A stretch of DNA of 64,000 nucleotides from Pontederia crassipes (lineage: Eukaryota; Streptophyta; Magnoliopsida; Commelinales; Pontederiaceae), in assembly GCA_030549335.1 (NCBI GenBank), contig CM060197.1:43613654-43677653 (forward strand). Direction: 5' to 3'. This document shows, piece by piece, positions 33,228 to 44,455 of the stretch. Positions within the stretch are counted from its first letter, which is position 1, and every line of letters starts with the position of its first letter. The notes beneath the pieces are model-generated. The model worked only from the letters and a program-made list of their open reading frames with translations. It did not search any database and was not told where the DNA came from. A program made the position numbers and the translations under genes.

Positions 33228-36016
33228 TTAAGCAAACATATGAGGAATAGCGACCTGCTGGGTGTCGACCGAACGACCGCCGCCGCCGAGAACATGATGC
33301 TTGTACCACGTCTCAACTTCTGGGGAGTGCTGTATTTGCACATCCAGTAGGCTGGGGGGCAGCTGTTCGTACTGCGAGATTTTTGCGAAAAAGCATTGCT
33401 TGATCTCCAAACGTTCAAGAGAAGTGAGGTTTCCAAGTCCCTCAATGTACGTTGGACCGGGTCCTCCAACAATGATTACCTCCTTAACTGAACGCAGGCT
33501 TTGGCAATCCGGGAAAGCTAATTTGGCATTGAATAATAGATAGATGCACAAAGTTTGAAGCATTGGGAGACTGCAATTAGATAATAGCACCTCAAGATCA
33601 CAATACTTGTAGAACTCTAATCGAGTGAACGAATGGAGAGACGGGAGCGTCCTCAGCTTTGGGCAATCACAAATGACAAGTTCACGGAGACGTGGAAAGT
33701 CGCAGTCCTCCGCCCCATTCCACTCCTCCCATTGTCCCATCTCAGCAAATGACATGTACTCTAGTGAGGGGAAGCAACGACTGCTGTCGACACGTGCAGC
33801 AGAAGAACATATCAGCAATTCACGCCCAACAATCTCCACTTGTTCCATTCCCCTTGTAGTGAGACGTTTAAGAGCAGGCAGCTGACCCAACGTCGGCAGA
33901 GATTTGCACTTGGATATCCGTTCTAACCGTAATTCTACCAGTTTGGAAAATGAAGCATCTCCAAACCACGCTGGGAAAATGGCACCTGGATATCCATCCA
34001 TCTACGCTCAATGTTTGAAGATTGGTTAACCATCCAACTTCATGATGCATAACACTGCATCCACGTCCACTGAAATGACGTAAGTTAATTAGATCGCCGA
34101 TGCCTTCACACAGCTCCAACTTGGCACACGAATCGAAAGTTTGAAGGTGATAAAGGTTACAAATCGGTTCAAGAGTAGAAACACAATGACTAGTTTTCAG
34201 TAATCTCAAGTGCTTAAGGTTGCGAAATGCAACTGGTAGTTTCGTAGCTTGTTCGTGATAGCAATAATCCTCCAAGACGAGTGTTCTAAGACATATCAAA
34301 TTGTGAAATGATCCAGCAATCGAACAAGCATCGACATAATTTAACATAAGTGTTCGTAACCGTTTTGATTCAACCAATAAGACCTTCAAATTCATTTCAG
34401 CATAATCATAATTTAGATATATGGCAATATGTCGAATAGTTCCAGGAATCTTTTGGGTGACGATCCAATTTGTCGATGGTTATCAGTAAGTACTCATCTT
34501 TGGCAACAAATTGTGCGAGATCATGGATGAGATCGTGCATAACAAAACAGTCTTTAGAACTAGTAGAATACTGTAAAATTGACATTTCTAATAGATCATT
34601 AATATATGAATGACCAACGTCCTCTTCGGTTTGTTTTCCTTGTGCTTGCAGGAACCCCTGCGACATCCATTGTTGCACTACAGTTTCCTTCTCAAGAACA
34701 GAATCCTTGCGAAACAATGAGAGATACTTGAAACACTGCTGCAATTCTGTCGGCATACGATCGTAACTTCGTTTTAGAATATACAAGACATTATTATTCC
34801 CATCTTCGAACTCCCAAAATTGGCTTTCTAATACATCATTCCATTTATGTTCCCTGTCTTCAAAGATGAGAATGCTCCCAAGAAACATGACGGCCAAAGG
34901 CAATCCCTTACACTTTTCTACAATTTTGCTACCGATATCTAACAAATTCTGAAGCAAATTATGATCCCGGCCTCGAAAGGCAATCGTCTTAAATAAAGAC
35001 AAACAATCATCAAAGGGCAACTCTTTTAGAACAATTGGACCAGTTGTTTGCATAATTTTTGCCACGGATGCATTCCTTGTGGTCAATACAATTTTACCAA
35101 GTCCAACTCCACCTAAGGTGCTCTTTAGTGATCGCCACAAATCTAACTTTAGGTTCCAAACGTCATCTAGTACGATGAAGAACTTTTTTCCTTGCACTTT
35201 TTTCTTTAAAAACCGACAAAGCACATCTGAGTTCATATTACTAATACTGACAAGCAAATGTAAATCTGGCTCATCATCTTTTTTCATCGAGAAGGAGGTA
35301 ACAATGTCTTTTATTAGACCCACAACATCAAAATCGTCGGACACACATATCCATGCCCTTAAATCAAAACGTCTAGTGACCCTTGGATCATTATAAACTA
35401 ATTGTGCAAGAGCAGTTTTGCCTATTCCACCCATACCAATTATTGGAAGAACTGAGATGGTATGTGGGTCATTCTTTTCTTCCAACAGCCATTCCACTAT
35501 CTTATCCTTCTCATCTTTCCTTCCAAAAGTCATGGACTCATCCAACGATGGAGTTGTTTTTTCGGACTTCGTCTTCCCTTCTTTCCTTAGCAAGCTAATT
35601 TTGTTCCAGCCGTTTGTGATCATTTCAAATCTCTCTCCACTCTCCCTCATTCTATATATCAAGTCATCTGGAAAAGAAACTTGTGGACAAAAAGAGTTCC
35701 AGTCAAGTACCTCGTCGCGCTTATCATCCCCACGAGCGGCCATTGCCTCTCTTCGAGCTTGCACTTTGACTCGGAGCACTTCATGCTCATAGTCATCGAC
35801 CACGTCTTCAACATCGTAGACGAGCTCTCTGAGGAGACGAAATCGTTCGGACTTGTCAATGATATCCCTCTCTTCCGCATAGTCGAGCACAGCATCATGA
35901 ATCCTCTTCATTGTCATTTCGAAATCAAATGCGTCTTCCTCAATATCAGAGGAGATCAAGGAAGAGAGTTTGCTCATTGCCCGCTTCATGGTAGAAATCA
36001 AATACGCTCCTGCCAT
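33228..36016 (-). pseudogene. CC-NB-LRR disease-resistance gene, frameshifted, LRR shortened
   Basis: Known: CNL proteins are cytoplasmic ATP-binding immune receptors. Seen: start at 36014-36016 (MAGAYLISTM), preferred over an in-frame upstream Met because of the TATA distance. Coiled-coil domain with VYDVEDVVDDYE (residues 67-76), P-loop GMGGIGKTALAQ (about 194-205, second Thr replaced by Ala), AWICVSDDFD (221-230), kinase-2 IVLDDVWN, KIVLTTRNASVAKIM, GLPLA (371), CFKYLSLFRKD and FVMHDLIHDLAQ (MHD, about 493-495). The frame stops at 34406-34408 after residue 536 through an extra A near 34412, and LRRs resume in the next frame. Near 34003-34010 a 4-bp GATG duplication shifts frame again. There TNLQTLSV joins GYPGAIFPAWFGDASFSKLV directly, so about 100 residues usual between these LRRs are missing. 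The last frame runs to 33228. Inference: pseudogene, though the NB-ARC part alone is open and could be expressed as a truncated CC-NB protein. Confidence 0.9.
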
Positions 36017-36095
36017 TTTCTTTTTCTTTTGGATTGTCGTTGCAGAGACGATCTTTATCACAGCTAAGAAGAATTTGCTCACCGCCGACCCTGGT

Positions 36096-36102
36096 CTTTA
36101 TA
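36096..36102 (-). promoter_or_regulatory. TATA box of the NB-LRR gene
   Basis: Minus-strand GGCTATAAAGACC lies about 80 bp upstream of the chosen ATG. A W-box core TTGACC follows at about 36117-36122 on the plus strand, common in defence-gene promoters but also frequent by chance. Confidence 0.55.
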
Positions 36103-36689
36103 GCCTGATGTCGAGTTGACCAAACAAGCAACCATGTGCAATACAACTTGTTTTAGTTTATTGTAAACATCATACACGAGTAATAGTAATTGATGAATCA
36201 TTCAATTGGATAGAAATAGAATCCTATATAATAAACAACTGCAATGCAACTTCCCAAAAAAGTCAACGAGATCTTAAAAAAATGCAAGAACGATTTCGGA
36301 AAATTTATCACAGAAAAGTTTACTTTGTAGCTTTAGTTTCGATTAGTGAGAGCGTGATTTCCTAGAAGTAAGAAAAAAATGCTTATAGTATTATTACAAA
36401 ATCAGAAAAATAAATGAGTTAAAAGATAAGATATGACATCTGTGGGATTTTCATGGAGGAAGAACATTGCTTAACGAAATCTTCCTATCCGGTCATTTAC
36501 TTAGTCGTTAACATACAGAGTTGTCTGTTAAAAAAATGCAGGTGTACTTGACAGTTGACACTCTGTGGCACTCTGGCTGCTGATGTGGGAGTTTACCTCA
36601 ACATCTTGATGGATATTGACGGCTTCTTGACGTTCGAAGTATTCTTGGCGAGTGTTATGTGGTTGTGCTCCACCCCTCAACGTGAAGAG
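36103..36689. other. NB-LRR upstream region
   Basis: AT-rich, with no ORF of note. A GTGAGAGCGTG phrase near 36345 is shared with about 9068. It ends at the Copia target site. Confidence 0.4.
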
Positions 36690-36694
36690 GTGTT

Positions 36695-37064
36695 TGTTGG
36701 AATAGCGCCCTTTTGGGCACATGGGCCGTATATACACGCGGCCTATTAGGGTGAGGCGCATGCCTACGCAGACATATCATCATACGCGTGATGGATGCGC
36801 GTGATGCGTTCTGCCTAACTTGTCGCCCAAGTCTCCCCACACTATAAAAGGGGACCCATAGCATAGGTCACAAACACACTTTCGCAGAGGTTCATCTAGA
36901 GTACTTGTGATGTGGCAAAGAGTTACGTTCCCCAGAGATTCGATTCTCGATCTCGAGGTGCAAGTGCGTTCGTCAAGAGTTCGTGGGAAAGCTCCGACGA
37001 TCCGCTTCCGCTACCAGAGGTATTCTGCAACCTCTAGAATTTATATCTATTATAAATTCTAACA
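36695..37064 (+). repeat. Copia 5' LTR
   Basis: 370 bp. It contains CTATAAAAGGGG at about 36843-36854, the LTR promoter TATA, and TG/CA-type termini. It differs from the 3' LTR at many scattered positions, indicating an insertion that is not recent. Confidence 0.95.
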
Positions 37065-37077
37065 TTGGTATCAGAGC
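37065..37077 (+). other. Copia primer-binding site
   Basis: TTGGTATCAGAGC immediately follows the LTR and matches the initiator-Met tRNA 3' end complement common to plant Copia elements. Confidence 0.9.
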
Positions 37078-38539
37078 TTTTTTCTAGGTTTTTCTCGAAC
37101 TCATGATTGCGTCGAAAAAATAATATTTGTTATTATTTGGGATCTGCGCACCTCAATTGTATGACCACAACCAAGGGACAAAATAGAGTTTGTCATCACA
37201 AATATATTATGGATGAACCTAAACCATAATATATTTTCCGGATTTATTTTAATATTTTTTGGTGAAAATTTTGGATTTTGTTTTTTGCATATGTTGTAGA
37301 AAAAAAGAAAAAAAAAAAAGAAAACTGTTCCAGCAGGCACACGGCCCACTGGAAGGCCCAATTTGGATGCAAAAGAATTGCACATATGAGAAGTGGCAAT
37401 TGGGTTGGCTGAGAGGCCCAATAAATAATTTTTTTCTTTTCTAATTTTTGCCAATTTTTTAAAATAATCCGAAATAGAAAATATCTATTATAAAATTTCG
37501 AAAAATAAGGAAAATTTTGTTATTTCCTCATAGATTTTTTGTAATATTGCATGCAATTTAATGTTATCAAAAGAAAATTATTTGTTGATTTAAAGCATTA
37601 AATTAAATGATTAGATTTACATGTCAATAAATGTGTTATCATTCATCAAATAAATATCTTCGTTTATGAAATATTTATTTCTGTGATTAAAATTTTGACT
37701 GTGTTAAAATCAAATTGGTATGTCCAATCTTGTTAAGCATGATAATTTGCCTTGAATTTCAAATTGATTTGAAATTGATTAAATTAAAATTAATTCCTTT
37801 TGTGAGAATTAATTAAGATGGTGATATTAATTTTGGCAATGTGCTGAAATACATGTTTCACGCAAAGTCTATGATAAAATAATTAGTTGGTCTAATTATA
37901 CAAACTATAGATAATTAAAGAATACATGAAACATAGGTAGTTCTTTTGTAGGACTAAGGCACCTTGAGATTCAAATATTATCACAATAACCAACGTCTTT
38001 TCTGTTGAGTGGTGCGTGGCCCGAAATGCATATCTAGAAAGGTTCCGGGGAATTGGCCTGGTGCATGGTCAACGCAGTCTCCAAAAATAGGGTTGATGTG
38101 TGCCAGTGGGAGCACAATTTTTTTCAATGTGATGTCGAGGTGAAGAATAGTGCACGGTTATTTAATTGGCACCCGTCGGGGAAGAGCTCCCGTTGTACTA
38201 GTCCTGATTGTCCTGGTCATATTAGAAATAATTTGGTGCATCACACGTAATGAATTTCAGTGATTTTGAATTATAAGTTGATTCAAAATGGATAGAGTAG
38301 ATAATTTTGAATTATATGTTGATTCAAAATTCAATCATTTTGATAAAATTTTGTCGCATTGTTAAAATAATGAATAATAATATTTCTTGGAGATAGTGGG
38401 AGATGAGTGGGAGTCCAACAACCTCTCGATGTCACTACTTCATTAAAATTATTATTTCATTTTTTTATGTTGTTTGCGGACAAAATTAAAACATGCATAA
38501 CACTGATTTCTCCTAATTTTTTTGTGACCAAACTAGACC
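37078..38539 (+). other. Copia untranslated leader
   Basis: About 1.46 kb without a domain-bearing ORF, AT-rich. A part near 38070-38440 is also found as a remnant at 27347-27730. A long leader before gag is known in several plant Copia families. Confidence 0.7.
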
Positions 38540-39390
38540 ATGTGTTCCAAAATAATAATTGCTGACATGAACAAGAATGAGAAGCTCAATGGCGACAATT
38601 ATGATATTTGGCACCGTAAGGTCCAATATTTTCTAGAAGAACAAGAGATCTTGAAGACTATTAACCATGTTGTCACTAAACCTGCACCCAGACATAATGC
38701 CCAACGCCAGAGGGACATGGAGGCCTATCAGGCTTGGACCAAAAAGAATCGTATTGCTCGCATTACGTTGCTGAGCACGATGAATAACTCCTTGCTGTGC
38801 GAATTCGAAATCTATAAAACAACATTCGAAATGTGGGCAGCGCTCCGCAATAAGTATGGGGTCACTACGACCACCAAACGCCGAATACTCACGGTCAAGT
38901 TTGACTCTTATCGGAAGCGACCAAATCATAGGATGAGGGAGCATATTCAAAAGATTTCTAACATGATCCGTGAACTCAAAAGTACGGGACAAGTGCTCGA
39001 TGACGAGCAACAGTTGCAAGCTCTGATCCGCGCTCTTTCAAAAAGTTAGGAACATATGCGTTGTAATTTGATGCACAACGAATGTGTCAAAACTTTTGAT
39101 CAAGCTGCTCGCTACATTGAAATGGAGTATGAGGCCCTACAAGCCACAAACCTCTGAAGCATTAGTTGCTGACAATGGTGGACAAAGAACTGGTTCCCAA
39201 TCCAAGAGAAAAAGGTCGCATAAGTCGCAACCAAATAATAAGAGCGAAAATGCTGGACAGAAGAAAGTCCAAGGCTACTAGCACAAACGTGGAAAACGTG
39301 GCGGCAAAGTAGACATGAATAAAGTAAAGTGCTACAATTGTAGCAAACGTGGTCACTTTGCTCGTGATTGCATTGAGCCAAAGAAGGTTT
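38540..39390 (+). pseudogene. Copia gag pseudogene
   Basis: Known: Gag packages the element RNA. Seen: a frame from 38540 with KLNGDNYDIWHRKVQYFLEE (a UBN2/retrotran-gag pattern) and LLCEFEIYKTTFEMWAALRN. It stops at TAG 39047-39049, where the family has Trp (S-W-EH). After a frameshift near 39150 the Lys/Ser/Asn-rich linker follows, with another TAG at about 39279, then the zinc knuckle CYNCSKRGHFARDC (C-X2-C-X4-H-X4-C, about 39330-39371). Confidence 0.9.
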
Positions 39391-42300
39391 GTCCCGACCA
39401 CAATTCTTTTTCTTATGTCTCAAGTTGTGCCTTAATTGCTGAAACTCATCTTTCGCGGATTGCAGATTTAGGAGCCACCGACCATGTAGCGAGAGATCGC
39501 GGGGTCTTCGTAGAATTTCGTCGAATAAGTGCGGGAAGCAAATGGATTTACGTTAGAAACAACGAAAGAGTTGAAGTTAAAGGCATTGGATCGTGCAAGT
39601 TAGAACTTCGCAACGGCCAAATACTTTACCTTCACGACGTTCTATATGCTCCAACTTTTAGACGAAATTTACTTTCTGTTTCATCATTAGACAAACTTGA
39701 TTATGTAATAAGTTTCCAGAGGAAACAAATGACAATATCTTATGACAATGTTCTTCTATGCAATGGTTTTCTCAATAATGGTTTCTATGTTTTAAATATA
39801 GCATCTGTTGCTATAGTTATTCTTTTATATCATCTGTTGATGTGAATAATAGTGCCAACATTTGTTATGCCAGACTAGGACATATTGGTCAAGATCGAAT
39901 AAATAGAATTGCTAGAGAAGGCCTCTTGGGGTCTCTCGCAAAAGTTGATCTTCCAACATGTGAGGAATGTCTAGATGATAAGAAAATAAGAACACCATTT
40001 GGGATGGAAAAACGCGCTGAGTACCCATTACAATTAATCCATTCGGACATATGTGGTCCGATGAATGTTCACGCAAGACACGATTTCTCTTATTTCATCA
40101 CATTTATTGATGATTATTCACGTTAGGTGTTGTATACTTGATTTCTCATAAATCTGAAGCATTGGATTGTTTTGTACAATTCATGAACATGGCAGAGAAT
40201 CAAGTGGATCGCAAGATTAAAGTCTTGCAAACTGCCCGTGGACGTGAATATCTCTCTGACTTATTCAAAAAGTTATGTAATGAAAAAGGTATATTTAGGC
40301 AACTAACAGTACCGAGAACTTCACAATAAAATGGTATTGCGGAAAGATGGAATCGTATCTTATTTGATATGATCCGATCCATGATGGCGCAAGCTAATCT
40401 CCCAATTTTGTATTGGGGAGATGCGTTATTGTCTGCAGCCTACATTTTAAATTGTGTACCATCGAAATCCATTTCTACCGCACCTTATGAACTTTGGACT
40501 GGTCAAAAGCCTAACCTTAATTATTTGCGCCCTTGGAGTTGCGCAGCCTATGTTCTAAATAACTCTCATAAGTATGAAAAGTTGGGTCCTAAAGAGCAGA
40601 AATGTATCTTTATAAGATATTGTGAAACCTCTAAGGGCTATGTATTCATAGGAGAAAGAGAAGATGGTACGGTAACAAAAATCGAAAGTAGAGATGTGAC
40701 ATTCATAAAGAACGAATTTCCTAAGCAAGGCGAGATAGACAAGAGATTTCTCATAGATGTAGAGGAAGATCCTGGGTTGACGGCTCAATCGGATCAACCA
40801 GTTGAGGAGTTAGTCTCCTCTATCCCACAGCTTGATTCGAGTGGGAGAGATTCACAATCGTCAACTGATGATCAACCTGAAGGTTCTCTTCGACGGAGTA
40901 CTAGAAAACATGTTCCGCGCCGACATTTTGAAATTGAAGGGCTGCATGAACATGGACCACATGAGGTCAATATAGTAAGTCTGGAAGATGAACTTGAGCC
41001 AAAATCTATTAAAGAAGCTCTCTTGTCCCCTGCTAAGAAAGAATGGATTAAGACAATGGAGAAAAAGTTAGGGTCCATATAGAAAAATCAAGTCTAGGAC
41101 TTGGTTGATCTCCCGCTAGACCGTAAGGCAATTGGGAACAAATGGGTTCTCAAAATTAAACGTGGCATGGATGGATCAATTGAGAGATATAAAGCCCGTC
41201 TAGTGGCGAATGGTTTCACCCAATCTACGGGTGTTGACTATGAAAAAACTTTTGCACCAATTGTAAGGTTTGCTTCAATTCGCATAATATTGACTATAGT
41301 CGCACATATGAACTTAGAATTACATCAAATGGATGTAAAAATTGCATTTCTCAATGGAGAACTAATGAGAAAATTTACATGGAGCAACCTCAATGCTTCA
41401 TTGTAAAAGGAGAAGAGCGCAAAGTTTGCAAGCTGCGCCGGTCCATTTATGGACTCAAACAATCATCTAGACAGTGGTATCTGAAATTTCATCAATCAAT
41501 CATTTCGTACGATTTTAATATGATTGATGAAGATCACTGTGTGTATGTTCATAAGTCCGAGAATAATTTTGCTATCCTGACGTTATATGTCGACGACATT
41601 CTAATAGCTGGGAATAATAGAGACTATGTCATTACCATTAAGCAATGGTTGTCCTCCATTTTGATATGAAAGACATGGGTGAAGCAAGGGTGTGAAAATT
41701 CAACGCGACCGTTCCAAACGACTCCTTGCCTTGTCGCAGGAATCATATATAAAAAAAGTTTTGGAACGATTCCGCATGGATGGCTCTAAACCCATTGACA
41801 CTCCTATTATGAAAGGCGAGGTTTTAAGTTTGGACATGTGCCCAAAAACTCCAGAGAAACAAAAAGAAATGTCCAATGTTCCTTATGCAAGTGTGGTCGG
41901 CAGCCTGATGTACGCTATGATGTGTACTCGGCTGGACATATGTTTTGACATGGGTCTAGTTAGTCGATATCAGGCTAATCCAGGACGCCAACACTAGAAG
42001 GCGGTGAAGAGAATAATGAGATACCTCAAGGGTACTGCAGATCTTGTACTGTGCTATCATGGATGAAGTCTACAACTTATTGGATTCACCAATGCCGATT
42101 GGGCTGGTGACGTTGATGAACGTAAATCCACCTCCGGATATACTTTCTTACTCAATAATGGTGTTGTTACTTGGAGTAGCAAGAAATAAGATTGTGTGAC
42201 ACTGTCAACTATGGAGGCTGAATTCATAGTTTGTTCAGTGGCAGTACAAGAGGCCTTATGGCTTAAGAGATTCTTTCAAAACCTGAGGATTTCTGATAAT

Positions 42301-42549
42301 GCAATGAAGAGAATGATTCTCCACTATGACAATCAAGTAGCCATAGCTTATATGAAGGACGAGAAATACTATTGCAAAGGAAAGCATATCAACACAAAGT
42401 ACAAATTTGTACGAAATCAAGAAGTCAAAAAGGAGATTTCAGTTGAGTACATATTAACGCACAAAATGGTTGCTGATTCGTTCACTAAGCCATTGCCAAG
42501 AGAGGCATTCTTAAGACATATAAATGCCTTAGGGCTGCGTAGATTATAA
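39391..42549 (+). pseudogene. Copia pol pseudogene (protease, integrase, reverse transcriptase, RNase H)
   Basis: Protease: IADLGATDHV, with Leu for the usual Ser of DSGATDH and the catalytic Asp kept. Integrase: zinc finger RLGHIG ... CEEC, HSDICGPM (first Asp), QTARGREYLS where the second catalytic Asp is Ala, and NGIAERWN (Glu kept). A 1-bp loss after DDYSR (near 40127) breaks this domain. Reverse transcriptase: NKWVLKIKRGMDGSIERYKA, QMDVKIAFLNGEL, IYGLKQSSRQWY and LYVDDILIAGNN with an intact YVDD. RNase H: TNADWAGDVDERKSTSGYT, with Asn for the first Asp, and KHINTKY. Stops include TAA 40327-40329, TAG 41095-41097, TAG 41995-41997 and TAA 42187-42189, mostly at expected Gln or Trp codons, plus frameshifts near 39840 and 41375. 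Confidence 0.92.
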
Positions 42550-43555
42550 ATGTAATGATGTACTCAAATTTTTCAATGAATAAAAGATTAATTTTCTTGA
42601 TAAATTCATTGTTGTGAAGTTTGTTATGCATGTGAAAAATATGTCGATCAGGTCTAGATTTGTTCACTCACACGAACAAATATTTCTGACGCTCACGAAG
42701 ATAGCGAGCGGAATAAACTATGTGAGTCATAGTGTGATTTAACATGGGTTTTAGTAACTCATTATCGCCTGATTTAGAGAGAGAGAGGCAAGATGCGAGA
42801 CTCAAATTTGGCGCTATTGATTAGCGAGCAATTTGAAAACTCAGGTCAGACGCTAAAAGTTAGCGATTTGACTTAAGTCTGTGCGGTGTGTAATTAAACA
42901 GAGCTAGACATACGCTCCTTTAGTCGGAGTCTCCATCGAAGTACTTGTGTTTAGTACCAAGTATGCAAAGTCGACCTAGAGAGACATGATGAATTGATTA
43001 GTTCAATGGTCATCATAGTGTGAGTCTCTAACAAATGTTTCATCTGCATGTGCCCTTAGACTCTTGACTATGTCTTAAGGAAAGGAATTAGTGCTTGCTA
43101 CTTTAGCATGGTACTCAAAGGTGAAAAGTAAAGTAGCCTGACGAGCCATGTCTAGAAAAGCAGCTAGTTCACTACTAAAAGATATGAGGGCGAGAGAAAG
43201 AATTGTTATGAGCTGCATAAAGCTTTCGCATACAATTGGCCAACTATTTTTTTTAAAAATAGTGTATGTGAAAGATAGTTACCGCGGAGCAAGACATATG
43301 TTGTCTTAGCTATGCTGCAAGACAGATCTAGGACATAACGAGTTATATTATTTGAGTATTTGTTGGCTCATATGTGAGCTATCATGAATCCCTAAAGGGC
43401 ATGACATACGCTCTAAAGATAGTTGAGCGATTGAACCTAAACAGGTATCTTTCTAGCTCCTATAAAGAAGAGTGCTTGTACTCGTGGGTCGCACGGCACA
43501 TTTACAAATTCTGGATAAACTAAAGTACAATGCCCAATGCGGGCAAGTGGGAGAT
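42550..43555 (+). other. Copia 3' non-coding region and polypurine tract
   Basis: About 1 kb after RNase H without a domain-bearing ORF, ending in GCAAGTGGGAGA (43543-43554), the polypurine primer of plus-strand synthesis. Confidence 0.75.
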
Positions 43556-43925
43556 TGTTGGAATAGTGCCCTTTTGGGCACATGGGCCACACATACGCGC
43601 GGCCCATTAGGGCGAGACACATGCCTGCGCAGACACATCATCATACGCGTGATGGACCCGCGTGATGCGTTCTGCCTAACTTGTCGCCCAAGTCTCTCCA
43701 CCCTATAAAAGGGGACCCATAGCATAGGTCCCAAACACATTTTCGCAGAGGTTCGTCTAGAGTATTTGTACTGTGGCAAAGAGTTTCATTTTCCAGAGGT
43801 TTGGTTCCCGATCCCGAGGTGCAAGTGCGTTCGTCAAGAGTTCGTGGGAAAGCTCCGACGATCCGCTTCCACTACAAGAGGTATTCCGCAACCTCTAAAA
43901 TTTAAATCTGTTATAAATTCCAACA
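43556..43925 (+). repeat. Copia 3' LTR
   Basis: 370 bp, the same length and ends as the 5' LTR, with CCTATAAAAGGGG near 43702. Confidence 0.95.
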
Positions 43926-44085
43926 GTATTGCTCTTTCATTCCTATTTCTTCTTCAAGTTCATACCGATCATTTATATATATTCTGGCTGCCTTCCTTAA
44001 AGGGGCTTCTGCGGGCTTTTGATTCAGCTTGTGATTGAATTTGATTCCAGGTAAATAAAGCGATGGTACATCACATTTTCTTTTA

Positions 44086-44455
44086 TGTTGGAATTTATAA
44101 CAGATATAAATTTTAGAGGTTGCGGAATACCTCTTGCAGCGGAAACGGATCGTCGAGGCTTTCCCACGAACTCTTGATGAACGCACTTGCACCTCGGGAT
44201 CGGGAACCGAACCTCTGAGGAACAGAACTCTTTGTCACAACACAAGTACTTTAGACGAACCTCTGCGAAAGTGTGTTTGGTATCTATGCTATAGGTCCCT
44301 TTTTATAGGGTGGGGAGACTTGGGCGATAAGTTAGGCAGAACGCATCACACGCGTCCATCACGCGTATGATGATGTGTCTGCGCAAACATACGCTTCGCC
44401 CTAATGGGCCGCGCGTATGTGCGGCCCATGTGCCCAAAAGGGCACTATTCCAATA
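44086..44455 (-). repeat. Inverted solo LTR of the same Copia family, perfect TSD
   Basis: The minus strand carries the same 370-bp LTR: reading plus, TGTTGGAATTTATAACAG at the left is the inverted LTR end, and GGCACTATTCCAATA at the right is the inverted start. It is flanked on both sides by TTTTA (44081-44085 and 44456-44460), a perfect 5-bp target duplication. No internal sequence is present. So a separate element inserted here and recombined between its LTRs, 160 bp from the complete copy. Confidence 0.95.

Larger units (their letters stand above)
36695..43925 (+). mobile_element. Near full-length Copia retrotransposon, 7.2 kb
   Basis: Two 370-bp LTRs (36695-37064 and 43556-43925) begin TGTTGGAATA and end AACA. 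A primer site TTGGTATCAGAGC lies at 37065-37077 and a purine-rich GCAAGTGGGAGA directly precedes the 3' LTR. The target duplication is GTGTT (36690-36694) and GTATT (43926-43930), 4 of 5 alike. The internal order is long leader, gag, protease, integrase, reverse transcriptase, RNase H, which is Copia order. All coding parts carry stops and frameshifts. About 1 kb of non-coding DNA lies between RNase H and the 3' LTR. Confidence 0.95.
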
